A stretch of 63,694 nucleotides of DNA from Dysgonomonas sp. PF1-14 (GCF_029892965.1 NZ_JARXWN010000023.1:1-63694); one strand, 5' to 3'; numbered from the stretch's first letter, positions 31,101 to 41,162 are shown. Translations and numbers: made by a program. The notes: generated from the sequence alone by a model not told the origin.

Positions 31101-31261
31101 ATTGTACCATTGGTAGTACCGGTTTCTACAATTGAGGCTCCGACCAATGGTTCATTATCTTGCTCATCCAATACTGTCCCTGTAATAGTTCTCTTTTGGG
31201 CAAAGGCTTGCACAACAGCTATATTCAGGAATATCAGTGTTAATATGATGTATTTTCTCAT
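28163..31261 (-). CDS. SusC/RagA-family TonB-dependent transporter, copy 1
   Basis: 1032 aa, signal peptide ending QAFAQ. A carboxypeptidase-regulatory-like domain (ITGTVLDEQDNEPLVGASI, residues about 25-105) precedes the plug with VVVGFGTQTKASVVGAI and the SusC-type LVDGVVRTDW...SVLKDASATAVFGVRAGNGVIII region, then the barrel, ending MRTWNAGINITF. It imports oligosaccharides with energy from TonB. It is third in the operon SusC2-SusD2-SusC1-SusD1-lipoprotein. Confidence 0.95.
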   Translation of the reverse strand: MRKYIILTLIFLNIAVVQAFAQKRTITGTVLDEQDNEPLVGASIVETGTTNGTMADADGNFSLSISGNAKSLTVKYIGYITKDIPLTTSNNYKVSLEMETNTLDDIVVVGFGTQTKASVVGAISQVAGKDMEKTATPNLSNALAGRASGVITIMGSGKPGDDDSRILIRGQASPNSADPLVLVDGVVRTDWREIDSNDVESISVLKDASATAVFGVRAGNGVIIITTKRGTKGKPTFKLTSQTAISQAIRLPEYLQSYDYATLYNEACRNDGITPFYSEADLEHYRTGDSPYTHPDNDYYKDFLKKTALQQMINVSASGGTDFVSYYISGNFVTQEGLYRTIENDNYPTNNRYTRYNFRSNLDFNITKSTKVGVDLSARLETRNQANNGSAIFDRIQKMAPNWQPYINPDGSLNNKTRDQFNPIVMISKLGYRWNYTNVFEGSLTLDQNLDVITKGLKLKLLGSIRNTFRSQKYITEEPEAWYYDKNGQYYGDELQRVDIAYSQSKGPALRRTDIQASLNYNRTFNDHTVGALVSYYQDQRIDEFDVPITVLGWATRATYGFKQRYLAEVNAGYNGSTNFAKDKRYAWFPAFSLGWVVSEEGFWKNNIKAVDFLKIRGSYGETGNDKFGSFKYFYEQLYLITPGGDGNQIYWGENPSGNQEKGIYEGKLGNSEVTWERAQKFNIGFDTRMFDSKLSITVDFFQEKRNDILAIPYSIPLILGMGLPTNTNRGLPPGNINKVLNRGIDIEVGFDGKVKDFEYYAKGNFTFARNKFTKIDEENVVYEWESNLNRPIGQIFGLTDLGLYQIDDFKQNADGTLYLDGGFPVLVDGLPTPMFGPVYPGDCRYEDLNGDGVIDKYDVGAIGKSKTPEYSFGLTLGGRFKGFDFSALFQGAGGGNMPLREYAIWEFYTSKNGNGKVMEHHLDRYIPEDPATWETAKYPRLHSGTNANNHQMSTRWLFDRSYVRLKNMEIGYTLPKKVAKKAFMSSCRIFVSGDNLITWDNMMSWDPESSSETGSAYPQMRTWNAGINITF

Positions 31262-31298
31262 CTTCGTCTATTTTTATTATTTACACACTTTTATATTG

Positions 31299-33122
31299 TT
31301 ACCATCCCGGATTTTGTTGCAGATTCCTGTTCACAAAGATTTCTTTGTAAGGTATAGGGAAGAAGTAATGTTTCTTATTATCGAATACTTTTTTCTCCAC
31401 ATCTACAATTTCATAATTGCTCTCATCATTGATCTTGGTTATCTTCACCCCATGGATAAGTCCATCCTTGATAGTCATCCACCTTCTGACATCATAAAAA
31501 CGGTGCTCTTCGAATGCTAGTTCGATACGACGTTCCTGACGGATAAATTCTCTTAGATTTTCTTTATTCAGTTCAATTCCTCTTTTAGCGAATGTCGCCT
31601 CCACAGTCGGCATCCCTGAACGTGCTCTTATCAGGTTGAGAGCCTGAACCGGAGTTATCGGATTTTTTGCACCCGGAACCATATAATTCGGCCCGTTAAA
31701 TTCGTTTCCGGCTTCAGCAAGATTCAGATAGGTTTCGGCATGACGGAAATGTGACCATACATGATCTACAGAACCCGAATTAGTAACAATATTAACCACT
31801 GAGTAATCCATAAATTTATTGAGATAATAGCCAGTCGTTGTTGCAGCTTGCCCTCTTTTATTTACGCCCTCTTCCGATATATCGAATGTATAGTTGCTCT
31901 CTCCTGAAAATTTAGCATAAGTAGCCCCATGATAAATAATACTTGCATAAAAGCGAGGATCGCGGTTTGCATACGGATTCTTTTTATGCTCAGGATTATT
32001 CCAGTCAAATAGAGTTCCATCACTCATTTCGTAAGCATCTACCATCTCCTGAGACGGGCAGGTTCCTCCTTTTGCATTGGTAAATCCGGCAGGAAAATTA
32101 TCGGCTTCAGTATTTCGGTTTGCAGCCCTTATACGTCCTACTATTATAATTTCAGGATTTATGGTAGATTGATTCCAGTAGTTGAAATAGCTGGCATAAT
32201 TTTCACTTGCTTTGGCCTGAGTAAGACTTGCATCTTTGTTTTTCACATATAAGGAATACCATCCGAAATCGATAAGGTCTTGTGCTGCTTTCGCTGCTTT
32301 TTCCCAACGTTTATTGTCTGTATTTCCGTAGCATATCAACGGATTTGACTGTCCATCGAAACCAGTTCCGTTATATAACGGACTTGCGGCATATAATAAC
32401 ACTCTCGATTTGAGAGCCAGCACAGCACCTCTGTCATATCGCCCAATTTCATGAGTCTGGGTATATCTTTCTTCAGGAAAGCATTCGTAAGCTTCATCAC
32501 ATATTCTGAGTATAAAGTTCACAATTTCTTCGACAGAAGCCCTTGGGGTTTCTATCACTTCTTCGTCATCATATACTTTGTCTACGATCGGTATGCCTCC
32601 CCACTTCTGGAATAACCAGAAATGGCTCAAAGCCAGATGAAACAAAGCCTCGCCCTCCATCCTTTTGCGGAAACGTTCTCCTGCATGGCGATCGTTCATC
32701 ATCTGAAGTCCCTCCAGCACTTTATTCGCCTTGCGTATGCCACAGTAGCCGCCCCATCTGTACCATGCACCTACATTGCCTACACCATCATCGGAACGGT
32801 AAAGGCGCATATTTGTTGGTCCCCAGAGGCCTGCACTCATTTTCTGAGGTGCATATCTTGCATTTTTGTTAGTAGATACATGTGTTGCTTCATCGCTAGC
32901 CGCTGCCAACATAGAATTGCCTTCATAGCGGTTATAGCTTGCGTTTATTTCGTCGGGACGTTCTGTAAGCATGTTGTTTACAAAAGCCTCAGCTCTTATG
33001 GAGTCGGTAAAAACGTATTCCATATCGAAGAAATTAACCGGAGTTTTATCCAGAGGATCCTCGCTACAATTATAGAGGCTGAACAATAGTAAGGATGATA
33101 TTATATAATATATTTTTTTCAT
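31299..33122 (-). CDS. SusD/RagB-family surface glycan-binding lipoprotein, copy 2
   Basis: 607 aa with lipoprotein signal (LLFSLYNC). SusD landmarks are HLALSHFWLFQKWGGIPIV (near 165-185), VLALKSRVLLYAASPLYN, and the C-terminal FIRQERRIELAFEEHRFYDV with final PIPYKEI...NPGW. It lies 13 bp after its SusC partner and 37 bp before the second SusC, so all form one transcript. Sequence differs clearly from the other SusD in the window, which suggests different ligand preference rather than recent duplication. Confidence 0.93.
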   Translation of the reverse strand: MKKIYYIISSLLLFSLYNCSEDPLDKTPVNFFDMEYVFTDSIRAEAFVNNMLTERPDEINASYNRYEGNSMLAAASDEATHVSTNKNARYAPQKMSAGLWGPTNMRLYRSDDGVGNVGAWYRWGGYCGIRKANKVLEGLQMMNDRHAGERFRKRMEGEALFHLALSHFWLFQKWGGIPIVDKVYDDEEVIETPRASVEEIVNFILRICDEAYECFPEERYTQTHEIGRYDRGAVLALKSRVLLYAASPLYNGTGFDGQSNPLICYGNTDNKRWEKAAKAAQDLIDFGWYSLYVKNKDASLTQAKASENYASYFNYWNQSTINPEIIIVGRIRAANRNTEADNFPAGFTNAKGGTCPSQEMVDAYEMSDGTLFDWNNPEHKKNPYANRDPRFYASIIYHGATYAKFSGESNYTFDISEEGVNKRGQAATTTGYYLNKFMDYSVVNIVTNSGSVDHVWSHFRHAETYLNLAEAGNEFNGPNYMVPGAKNPITPVQALNLIRARSGMPTVEATFAKRGIELNKENLREFIRQERRIELAFEEHRFYDVRRWMTIKDGLIHGVKITKINDESNYEIVDVEKKVFDNKKHYFFPIPYKEIFVNRNLQQNPGW

Positions 33123-33135
33123 TGTTTTCTCGTTT

Positions 33136-36100
33136 TTAGAATGTTACATTGATTCCAAAATTCCATATTCGCTGGATAGGATAAAATACACCCGAGCCTG
33201 AACCGGCTTCAAGATCCACAAGATCAGTTTTCGACCATGTGTGAAGGTTGTAGCCGTTTACATACAGGCGAAGTTTTTCTATTCTTGCTTTTTTCAATAG
33301 CTCCTTATCAAATGTATATCCTATTTCAAGGCTTTTGAGACGTAAAAGGTCGTTAGGCACACGCCAGAAGTCAGATGCAGCACGGTTATTTGCCGTACGT
33401 TCGATCGACAGGCGAGGATAATCCCCTTTGTAGAATTTCATTCCATGACTTTGGTATGCTTCAGGGTCGCGCGGGTTATAGCGGTTCAGGTGATGCTCCA
33501 TTACTCCTCCATTGCTATAGAATTCGTATGCCAATTCATTATTCAATCCTCTTGTGCCTCCAAACTGTCCGGTAAATTGTATGTTAAAATCAAATCTGCG
33601 ATATCTCAAACCTAATGCAAGTGATGCGAAATTATTGGACTCGTTGTCTCCAAGATATACCATATCCTCGGTATTTATTACACCATCGCCATTCTGATCT
33701 TTATACATAATATCGCCCGGACGTACAACTTTACCCGCTACATCAAATTGTGAAGGAGTATCGGGATTGTCGATATCAGCTTGCGAGAAGAAGCCTATTG
33801 CTTCGTAGCCAAATACGTTTCCGATGCTGCGCCCTGTTACTTGCTGATAGTCCCAGTATGGTGTGATTTCGTTCATTTCCACAATTTTGTTTTTTGATGT
33901 GGAGAACATGCCTGAGATCATGTATTCGAAGTCTTTACCAATATTATCACTATAACTGATCCCGAGTTCCAGACCTTTATTATCCACTTTTCCTGCGGGA
34001 TAGAGCGGAAGCCTGATACCCATAAGCAAACTCTTGTTGCGGTCAACCATAATATCCGAGTTCTTCTCCATAAAGACATCGAATGAAAGACTTAACTTAT
34101 CTGATAAGAATTTTCCATCGATACCGATATTTGCTTTTCTTACTTTTTCCCATGTAACCTCTTTCTGGGCAAGGACGTCTTCGTACCATCCGTCAAGCCC
34201 TGTAGCTGATTGTCCCATATTTATACCACCATCTTTTACATATCTTTCGAGGTACATGAAATAACCACCCATGTCATCATTTCCTGTAAGTCCGTATGAA
34301 GCTCTTAGTTTGAGGAAGTTTATCAATTTATTTCCTTTAAGAAAATCTTCTTCTGACAAAATCCAACCAACGGATACCGCAGGAAAAAATCCAAACTTAT
34401 TCTTAGGAGGCATTTGCTCCGAACCTTCATATCCGGCAGTGAATTCTGCTAGATAACGATTTTTATAAGCGTAAGAAATACGGGTGTTAAGACCTCTGTA
34501 TTGACGGGCTAGATTGGAATTGTTTTCTTGTGAGATCTGGCGTTGAGAATAGCCCAGTAAAGCATATATCGTATTATCTCCTATCTGTTTAGTATAATCA
34601 AGACTAAACTTCAAAGCCATTGTGCGTGTTGATCCCGGATAGCTACCACCAGTCCCCATTTGAGTATCTTTGCCTGTTGGCGTATAACTTAAATTACCCT
34701 TAGAGTCGTATACCGGAGAGTAAGTCCCATCTTCATTTTTAGTCGTATTCAGACTATAAACCTGAAATGTTTTGTTGCGCGTTGTTTCCTGATCGAACCA
34801 ATTATCGAACGCAAATTCTCCCCACAGGTTAAGGCCTTTAGTTATAATATCCAAATCATATTTTGCCTTCACTGTAGTAAATATATTGCGGATATAGTAC
34901 TGCGTATATCCCTGTTTGTTCAATAGTCCATATGGGTTATTTGTTATATCCTTTGTTCCTGCAATACTTCCATCCGGCATAAAAACGGGGAACGCATTTG
35001 GAGGAGTGCGGTATAGTGACTGGAAAATACGAGATGTATAGCCATCACGTTCGCCCGGAGAGTTTCTTTGCTCTTGTCGTGCGGATAGATCAAGGGATAA
35101 CAATAATTTGCTTGTAGCCTGGATATCAACATTGGAACGAAGGGTAAACATGTTGAAGTTAGCATTCGTATTGTATTGATTAGCATCTTTGTCAACCTTA
35201 AACATACCGTCGCTATTTGTATAGCCCAACGAAACAAAATATTTGGCAAATTTATTACCTCCTCTTACATCGACGCTGTAACGCTGTTGCCATACATCAT
35301 CTTTTACATAGTCGTTGTACCAGTTATTATCCGGATATAAATAACGATCCATTTCATCATTGTATATCCCTTGTGCAGCAAGACGGTATTTCTCTAAAAC
35401 TGCTGACGAATATTCGGGTTTGAAAGCATTGAGTTGTTCTTGTGTACGGGTTCCGTCATCATAGTCATTCCATTGAGCTTCATTATACAATTGCGCATAA
35501 TTGTAAGCATTCAGAAATTTTGGTTTAGTTGTAGGAGATTTCACTCCGGCTCGCATATTGAAAGAAATTTTTATTTTTCCTTCATTTCCCCGTTTTGTTG
35601 TTACAAGGACTATTCCATTACCACTCCTCAAGCCATATTGAGCAGCAGCGGCAGCATCTTTCAATACTGTTATCGATTCTATTTCGTTAGGGTCGAGAAG
35701 TGAAAAGTCTCTCTCATAACCATCTATTATAAATACAGGAGTATTGTCATGGTTGCTCAGAGTTCTTCTTCCGCGAAGCAACGTCCTTGAACCTTCATTT
35801 CCGGGTTCACCGTTTGACTGGAGAACCATCAGTCCCGGTAAATATCCGGCAAGACGCAAATTATTACTTACTATCGGATTGTTTTCTACGGTAGCCCCAC
35901 TTATATGCGATACTGCAGCAGTAATGTTTTGTTCTCTTCGCTTACCGTAAAGGATGTTCACCAGATTGTTTTCATTCTCTCCTGAATAGATACTGAGATT
36001 GATAACCAATTCGGATTCACCATTGTAAGAGACTTTCTGAGAAATAAATCCCTCTTTTACGACAATGAGTTCCTCTTTCGGTTCTATTCTTATAGAGAAT

Positions 36101-36327
36101 ATCCCCGATTTATCAGTTTTTGTATCCTTATCCATACTACTAGTTTGCACAATAGCATTTTCTATGGGTTTGCCTTCGCTGGTAAGGACTTTCCCCTTAA
36201 CATTTACCGATTGGGCAAAAACAGATACTACAAAAAACTGGAAAACAGTAATCAGCAACAAGAACAGGGCTCTCGCTGGATACCCTTTCCTTCTCATTTT
36301 CCTTTTTTGTTTTGTGTGATTTTCCAT
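33136..36327 (-). CDS. SusC/RagA-family TonB-dependent transporter, copy 2
   Basis: 1063 aa. The first about 15 residues are very basic (KQKRKMRRKG) before the hydrophobic signal core ending VSVFAQ; an internal Met at residue 11 is an equally plausible start. The regulatory-like domain (VNVKGKVLTSEGKPIENAIV) is followed by a shortened, atypical plug link and then the standard SusC plug motif FIIDGYERDF...TVLKDAAAAAQYGLRSGNGIVLV, and the barrel ending RIWNFGINVTF. It is first in the import operon and so likely the primary transporter. Confidence 0.94.
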   Translation of the reverse strand: MENHTKQKRKMRRKGYPARALFLLLITVFQFFVVSVFAQSVNVKGKVLTSEGKPIENAIVQTSSMDKDTKTDKSGIFSIRIEPKEELIVVKEGFISQKVSYNGESELVINLSIYSGENENNLVNILYGKRREQNITAAVSHISGATVENNPIVSNNLRLAGYLPGLMVLQSNGEPGNEGSRTLLRGRRTLSNHDNTPVFIIDGYERDFSLLDPNEIESITVLKDAAAAAQYGLRSGNGIVLVTTKRGNEGKIKISFNMRAGVKSPTTKPKFLNAYNYAQLYNEAQWNDYDDGTRTQEQLNAFKPEYSSAVLEKYRLAAQGIYNDEMDRYLYPDNNWYNDYVKDDVWQQRYSVDVRGGNKFAKYFVSLGYTNSDGMFKVDKDANQYNTNANFNMFTLRSNVDIQATSKLLLSLDLSARQEQRNSPGERDGYTSRIFQSLYRTPPNAFPVFMPDGSIAGTKDITNNPYGLLNKQGYTQYYIRNIFTTVKAKYDLDIITKGLNLWGEFAFDNWFDQETTRNKTFQVYSLNTTKNEDGTYSPVYDSKGNLSYTPTGKDTQMGTGGSYPGSTRTMALKFSLDYTKQIGDNTIYALLGYSQRQISQENNSNLARQYRGLNTRISYAYKNRYLAEFTAGYEGSEQMPPKNKFGFFPAVSVGWILSEEDFLKGNKLINFLKLRASYGLTGNDDMGGYFMYLERYVKDGGINMGQSATGLDGWYEDVLAQKEVTWEKVRKANIGIDGKFLSDKLSLSFDVFMEKNSDIMVDRNKSLLMGIRLPLYPAGKVDNKGLELGISYSDNIGKDFEYMISGMFSTSKNKIVEMNEITPYWDYQQVTGRSIGNVFGYEAIGFFSQADIDNPDTPSQFDVAGKVVRPGDIMYKDQNGDGVINTEDMVYLGDNESNNFASLALGLRYRRFDFNIQFTGQFGGTRGLNNELAYEFYSNGGVMEHHLNRYNPRDPEAYQSHGMKFYKGDYPRLSIERTANNRAASDFWRVPNDLLRLKSLEIGYTFDKELLKKARIEKLRLYVNGYNLHTWSKTDLVDLEAGSGSGVFYPIQRIWNFGINVTF

Positions 36328-36572
36328 TCCTTATTAGATTAAAGTTTATTATTCGTTTCAAATTTTAGAATACTCGTTTGCTGTAGGTTGTCATTGTTAT
36401 TTCAATTATAAAACAGTCTATCTCTTGGTTGACTTCGGATAATCTTCACCCTTGTCCGGTACTCGTCAGATGTTGTATACCGGCAAAACTATTTCAATAA
36501 GAGATTTATAATCAGCGTATTTACCTAAATTGAATAGATAATGCAATCTGTGAAGTGTTTTTCTTTTTTATT
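36328..36572 (-). promoter_or_regulatory. Leader and candidate promoter of the SusCD operon
   Basis: 245-bp gap before the SusC2 gene. On the minus strand TAGTTTTG at 36484-36491 matches the -7 consensus TAnnTTTG and would give a leader of about 150 nt, common for SusC genes. A matching -33 TTG was not found at the standard spacing, as expected for promoters that depend on an activator such as the HTCS. No clear stem or riboswitch seen. Confidence 0.4.
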
Positions 36573-39437
36573 TTATTCAATACTAATTTCTTTAGAGCTA
36601 ATTAATTTTATCAAAGGTTTTGTTACGCTGTCAGGCATCTTTACCGATTCTATTTTCCCTCCTATAACATCGTCGAGAACAATAGCATGCCTTCCATCGG
36701 ATTCTTCATAGTTTATCGTACAATTTTTTAATAGTATATTTTTTGCATGGCGGAACCAGAAACCATATGCAGGTTGTATCTTAAGGTCATTCACATTATA
36801 ACGTCCTACCCCTATTTCTGGAGGAGATGCATTGGAATCTTCTGAAGGATGCCCGCCTTTTACCAAAAGGTTCACATTGTTAAATTGGATATTGGTGATA
36901 TATCCTGTATGCTTCCCATTTGGTAATGTGAAATTCAGTCCACCTTCAACAACATCCGAATCAGGCAATTTATATCCCGCAATGATAGGAGTAGCCTTAT
37001 TTTGCTTTCCACTATACGGAGCCCAACGTTTCCCGCTGTGGGAACTTCCGCCATAAACTTCTGTGATATCTATATCATTAATGATAATATTTTCGACCGA
37101 TCCAATATTTGAATTTGTACACAGCAGTTCTTTTCTTATCGACTCTCCTTCTTTGAATGTAAACATCTGTACATCTGCGCCTATAACACGCCCGCGGTTT
37201 GATATGGAGATGAAAAACGGAGCTCTTGTACGCAACATCTTCGACCGAGAATGGATTTTACCGGTACGGCCTGAATTCAGATATACATTTTTGATATTTG
37301 CACCATCATTAGTCGAGATAGAAAATCCGGCCTTGTTTGATCCTAATACATAAATATTGTCGACATATACATCCTGAATATCGTCAGCCGTTTCAGAACC
37401 TATCTGAAACAGGTTGCAATTTGTGTCACCTATAATATTGCGAACGGTATAATCTTTAACCGGGCGGGTAAATCCTAATGAACAGTCGGAGCCCAGCTTT
37501 ACGATATCATCGGAGCTCATCTTCGAATAAATATTTACAGCCGCCACATGGCTGCATGCCATGAAGTCGTATATATCTCGTGCATTCCCGTTGTAATATT
37601 TTCCGAGATAGGTATCGTGAACATTCAGGCTATCTGTTCCTGTAGCCAAAAGAACAAAATGGCCGCCTCTGTCGAGATGGAGTATATTATCCAGTTCGAA
37701 ATTTTTCTTTCCACCCTCATCTATATAATATGGTTCATCTTTATCCGGATCATACCACATGTCTTTACCTATATTATAACCACCAATCTCAATATTCTTA
37801 CAAAGCTTGAATGTAAACATCTTATCGGCACGCTTTTCAGGTGAGTTTTTCATTACTCCATCAGAGTTTACAAGGCTTCCGTTCCCGGAAATACGTCCAT
37901 TTCCAAATATCTTTATATTTTCCTGCCTCTCGGCGAAGAACATAACATTACGGAAAAATGTATGTCCTACATCCTGCTTGGTCAGCCAGTTTTCAGGATT
38001 AGCATACGGACGTGGATCAGTCGGGGAAAGCCCGGCACGATAATCCCTGTCGCTAAACCATGTGGCTTCGGGAGCGTCTTGCCCAAGTAAGCCTTTGATA
38101 GTAGCACTTTTATCTACATGTAGCCAAACATTGCTTTTAAGATGTGCAGTACGCACCATATAATTGCCATCAGTAAATGATAATATACCTCCACCTATTG
38201 CATTTATATGGGAAATAGCTTTGTTTATCGCCTCGGTATCATCCGTTTTATCATCACCTTTAGCTCCGAATGTTTTCACATCGAATTTACCGGAATAGAA
38301 ACTGATTGTATTTGATTCTCCCTTATGGGCACCATCTTTGACAAGAAGCTTAAACATATACATTGTATTCGGGGTAAGATTGTCCGTAATAAGCCTACCC
38401 GATGTGGCATTCACATTTTTAGCTACAGTCCATTTCTTCCCTTTATCCACCGATTGCATTAAAACTATATTTGCTTCATTTCTTGGAGCAGACCATCTTA
38501 GTTCAGGTTTAAGAAAAAGGGCTTTATCTTCTTTATATGTGAAATCACGAGGCATATCGTGACGAAAATCGGATATTGTATTTACAACTTTTACTGTTGC
38601 CGAACTCATGTTCGTCATCTTGCTTTTATATACTTGTGGCTCGGTAGTAGTATAATCCGACTGAAAAACGTAATCGCCTGTTTTACTTAAGACTACACCC
38701 TTTATACGTATTCTGAGATCGATCGCATTCAAAGGTCTCAGGTCAATATCAGAGAAAGTCAGTATCTGCCCTTTGTCTCCATTCTGAGTAATATCTACAG
38801 TTCCGACTTTCTTATACGAATAGTTTGTTCCTGTCTTACCTATCGACTGATAAGGTAAATTCCGTAAAGAAACTTCTCCCCGTCCAATAACATCCACTGT
38901 AGTATTGTCCAAAGTTGCATTTATTCCTTTTGGTATATATATATTAATTACAGCTTTAGGGGTACGTTGTCCTGCTACAAAATCGAGAGTTATATCTCCA
39001 CTGGTATTGGCAGTCATATTGTTTCGATGAAGAGAGAGAGATGGCGAAAGAGCTGCTTTTTCTATATTTATTGTATAAGCCTTCTTTTTGCCCTGAGATT
39101 TAACTTCAAGTATGTCTCCCGAAGCCAAAACTCCTTCCGTCTTTATTTCTTTCTTACTGTTATATACAGTATAATCAAAATATCCTCCTGCTAACACCTG
39201 TATTTGTTTCTTAATATTATCAACAGTTAAGCCGGTTGAAACCAGACCTTCGTCTTTCGGTGTGTCTACTGTGAATGAGTAAGTCGTTCCGTCGGCCAAT
39301 AATATATTATTGTCGTTGATTGTAATAATATTAGGAGATTCGGGAGATTCGACTATAAAAGCATTTTTATTCTGGGAAATGATATTTCCACTCAGAATAA
39401 AAGCAATAGAAAATAAGGTTAAAAATTTATGTTTCAT
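36573..39437 (-). CDS. Secreted GH28-like beta-helix protein with N-terminal Ig/Fn3-type domains
   Basis: 954 aa from the Met at 39437, which begins a good signal peptide; the frame from 39515 only adds a non-signal stretch. Residues about 30-280 are predicted beta domains of unknown type, about 310-380 resembles fibronectin type III (PELRWSAPRNEANIVL ... TMYMFKLLVKDG) and from about 385 on is a GH28-like beta-helix opening FDVKTFGAKGDDKTDD. An Asp pair in MSSDDIVKLGSD (about 643-644) corresponds to the GH28 catalytic pair. It is probably a surface or periplasmic galacturonan-acting enzyme. It is upstream of the SusCD operon with its own gap. Confidence 0.75.
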   Translation of the reverse strand: MKHKFLTLFSIAFILSGNIISQNKNAFIVESPESPNIITINDNNILLADGTTYSFTVDTPKDEGLVSTGLTVDNIKKQIQVLAGGYFDYTVYNSKKEIKTEGVLASGDILEVKSQGKKKAYTINIEKAALSPSLSLHRNNMTANTSGDITLDFVAGQRTPKAVINIYIPKGINATLDNTTVDVIGRGEVSLRNLPYQSIGKTGTNYSYKKVGTVDITQNGDKGQILTFSDIDLRPLNAIDLRIRIKGVVLSKTGDYVFQSDYTTTEPQVYKSKMTNMSSATVKVVNTISDFRHDMPRDFTYKEDKALFLKPELRWSAPRNEANIVLMQSVDKGKKWTVAKNVNATSGRLITDNLTPNTMYMFKLLVKDGAHKGESNTISFYSGKFDVKTFGAKGDDKTDDTEAINKAISHINAIGGGILSFTDGNYMVRTAHLKSNVWLHVDKSATIKGLLGQDAPEATWFSDRDYRAGLSPTDPRPYANPENWLTKQDVGHTFFRNVMFFAERQENIKIFGNGRISGNGSLVNSDGVMKNSPEKRADKMFTFKLCKNIEIGGYNIGKDMWYDPDKDEPYYIDEGGKKNFELDNILHLDRGGHFVLLATGTDSLNVHDTYLGKYYNGNARDIYDFMACSHVAAVNIYSKMSSDDIVKLGSDCSLGFTRPVKDYTVRNIIGDTNCNLFQIGSETADDIQDVYVDNIYVLGSNKAGFSISTNDGANIKNVYLNSGRTGKIHSRSKMLRTRAPFFISISNRGRVIGADVQMFTFKEGESIRKELLCTNSNIGSVENIIINDIDITEVYGGSSHSGKRWAPYSGKQNKATPIIAGYKLPDSDVVEGGLNFTLPNGKHTGYITNIQFNNVNLLVKGGHPSEDSNASPPEIGVGRYNVNDLKIQPAYGFWFRHAKNILLKNCTINYEESDGRHAIVLDDVIGGKIESVKMPDSVTKPLIKLISSKEISIE

Positions 39438-39874
39438 TTCGCAATAAATATATGTATAAAATTGTACAGCAATATTATTCCAATTATTAAAATAGCACTT
39501 GTAAGAATCTTCCAAATTGTTGCAAATTTATTCCAAAGTCTGTTTTTGATAAATTATCTTATAACTCAGCAAATAAACCCCAATATAATGGCAATATCTC
39601 CGAAATAAGTTGGACTCTGAAAGGGGATAAAACTAGAGTGTATATATTTAATTATGTTAACATTTCAAGATTGACAAAAGCAGATTATTTAGAATAGGGA
39701 ATATCAAATAACCCGTGGTGCATTTAGACAATACAAGTTTTTAAATTGTTAATATTCTTGTTATTTAGTTTGTTTATGAGTTGTATAACCGTCAGAGCCA
39801 TAATCTTAGAGCCTGTTTTTGAATCCGTCAAAAGATTTGGCATAATTCCTGCGAATCATAAACTGATCACATAG
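39438..39874. other. Intergenic region with candidate promoter of the GH28-like gene
   Basis: On the minus strand TAAATTTG at 39523-39530 fits the -7 consensus, 86 bp upstream of the GH28-like start. No -33 match at standard spacing. The part from about 39800 to 39874 probably already belongs to the insertion sequence, but I could not define its left terminal repeat. Confidence 0.35.
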
Positions 39875-40186
39875 TTGAGGCTACCTTCCGGTTTATTGGA
39901 TTACTTTGATATACTGAAAGTAGAGGACAGCAAGGCACAGATCAAGATTTACTTGGAAGAAAAGAACAACCTGGATAATCCTCTGTATGAAAGCAAAGGT
40001 TTTTATCCTCATGTATTAGTGAATGATTTTCCTGTGCGGGTCAAGGCTTTGTTGTTAGACCTGCGCCGTCGCCGATGGATTCATAAACAGAGCGGGGACT
40101 ATCTCAGCCGGGACTTTAAGATAGTAGCCGAAGGCACCCGTATCACGCAAGAGTTTGCCTCTTTTTTAAAAGGATTACACCGATAA
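39875..40186 (+). pseudogene. ISAon1-like transposase N-terminal region protein, start lost
   Basis: About 103 residues beginning LRLPSGLLDYFDILK and containing the basic helix LLLDLRRRRWIHKQSGDYL, the DNA-binding N-terminal region of ISL3/ISAon1 transposases. A TAG at 39872-39874 interrupts the same frame; upstream of it the frame still reads as a plausible N-terminus (NHKLIT) but without an ATG. Only a TTG at 39875 could initiate. The frame ends at TAA 40184-40186 and the next frame is offset by one base. Confidence 0.6.
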
Positions 40187-40226
40187 TACGGCATTAAGCT
40201 GTAAGGGCATCGGCGAGTTCTATGGA

Positions 40227-41162
40227 TTGGATGGCAATTTATACGAACGTCAGTACCGGGATCATCTAAGCGGTTACCGCCTTTGGGACCAATTGTCTCA
40301 TGCTACCGATTGGATACTCTATGAAAAGAATACAGGCAGTTATGTGGGCATCGATGAAGTGGCTCTTTCAAGAGGCGAACTTTATACCATCCTGATCAAC
40401 AAAGAAGCCAAGGGCAAGAAAGGCTCTATCATCGCTATCATAAAAGGAACTGATGTCAAAACGGTCTGTAATGTGCTTTTAAAGATGTCCCGCAGACGAA
40501 GGTTCCAGGTCAGGGAGATAAGCCTGGATATGGCTCCCAATATGGAGTTGATAGCTAAAACCTGCTTCCCCACCGCTAAAAGGGTTATCGACCGCTTTCA
40601 CGTACAGCAGTTAGCTTTCGATGCTGTTCAACAGATGCGTATAAAAGCCCGTTGGCAGGCTTTGGACAGGCAAGCCGTAGATATGGCAGTAGCTAAAGCA
40701 AAAGGTGAACGATACATCGCCCCGACTTTTGAAAACGGAGATTCTCTTAAACAGCTTTTAGCACGCAGCCGTTACCTCTTGTTCAAGAAAGAATCCCTGT
40801 GGACTCAAACACAGAAGCAAAGAGCGGAGATCCTGTTCAGGGAATACCCCGATATTAAAAAAGCTTATTGTTTGGCTATGCAGCTTGGATTGATCTACCA
40901 TCAGGCTAAGACCAAGGATGTGGCTTTAACACGGCTGGCAAGGTGGTATGATCAGGTCGATAAATCAGGATTCCTCTCTTTCGGGACAATAGCCAGGACT
41001 ATACAAACACATTACCTGAATATTATTAACTTTTTTGACAGACGTTCTACCAACGCGGCAAGTGAATCGTTCAATGCCAAAACAAAAGCAATCCCTCAGC
41101 TTTTTACGTTGATCCATTTTTTGCCATTTTCACAGGGTTGCCCTAAAAAGAAAAATCCCTGA
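40227..41162 (+). pseudogene. ISAon1-like transposase, DDE domain, truncated C-terminus
   Basis: About 311 residues of ISL3-family transposase. Landmarks are VGIDEVALSRGELYT (first catalytic Asp), ISLDMAPNMELIAKTCFP and VIDRFHVQQLAFDAVQ, and NAASESFNAKTKA (catalytic Glu region). Family members continue after FNAKxKA with about 25 residues ending in a FFLFR-type motif; here the sequence diverges into unrelated residues and stops, so the C-terminus looks lost. The frame is open upstream to about 40163, overlapping the first ORF in the +1 frame near a T6A4G2 run, so a frameshift fusion was possible originally. Confidence 0.65.

Larger units (their letters stand above)
39857..41162 (+). mobile_element. 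Degenerate ISL3-type (ISAon1-like) insertion sequence
   Basis: Two consecutive frames match the two-ORF layout of ISAon1-like transposons. The start of the first frame and the C-terminus of the second appear lost. Terminal inverted repeats and target duplication were not recognised, so the limits are approximate. The element lies between the polysaccharide locus and the mobile island. Confidence 0.6.

Noticed and set aside
36328-36572. Riboswitch before the SusC gene
   Set aside because: No conserved stems or known riboswitch motifs seen in the 245-bp leader; it is simply AT-rich.
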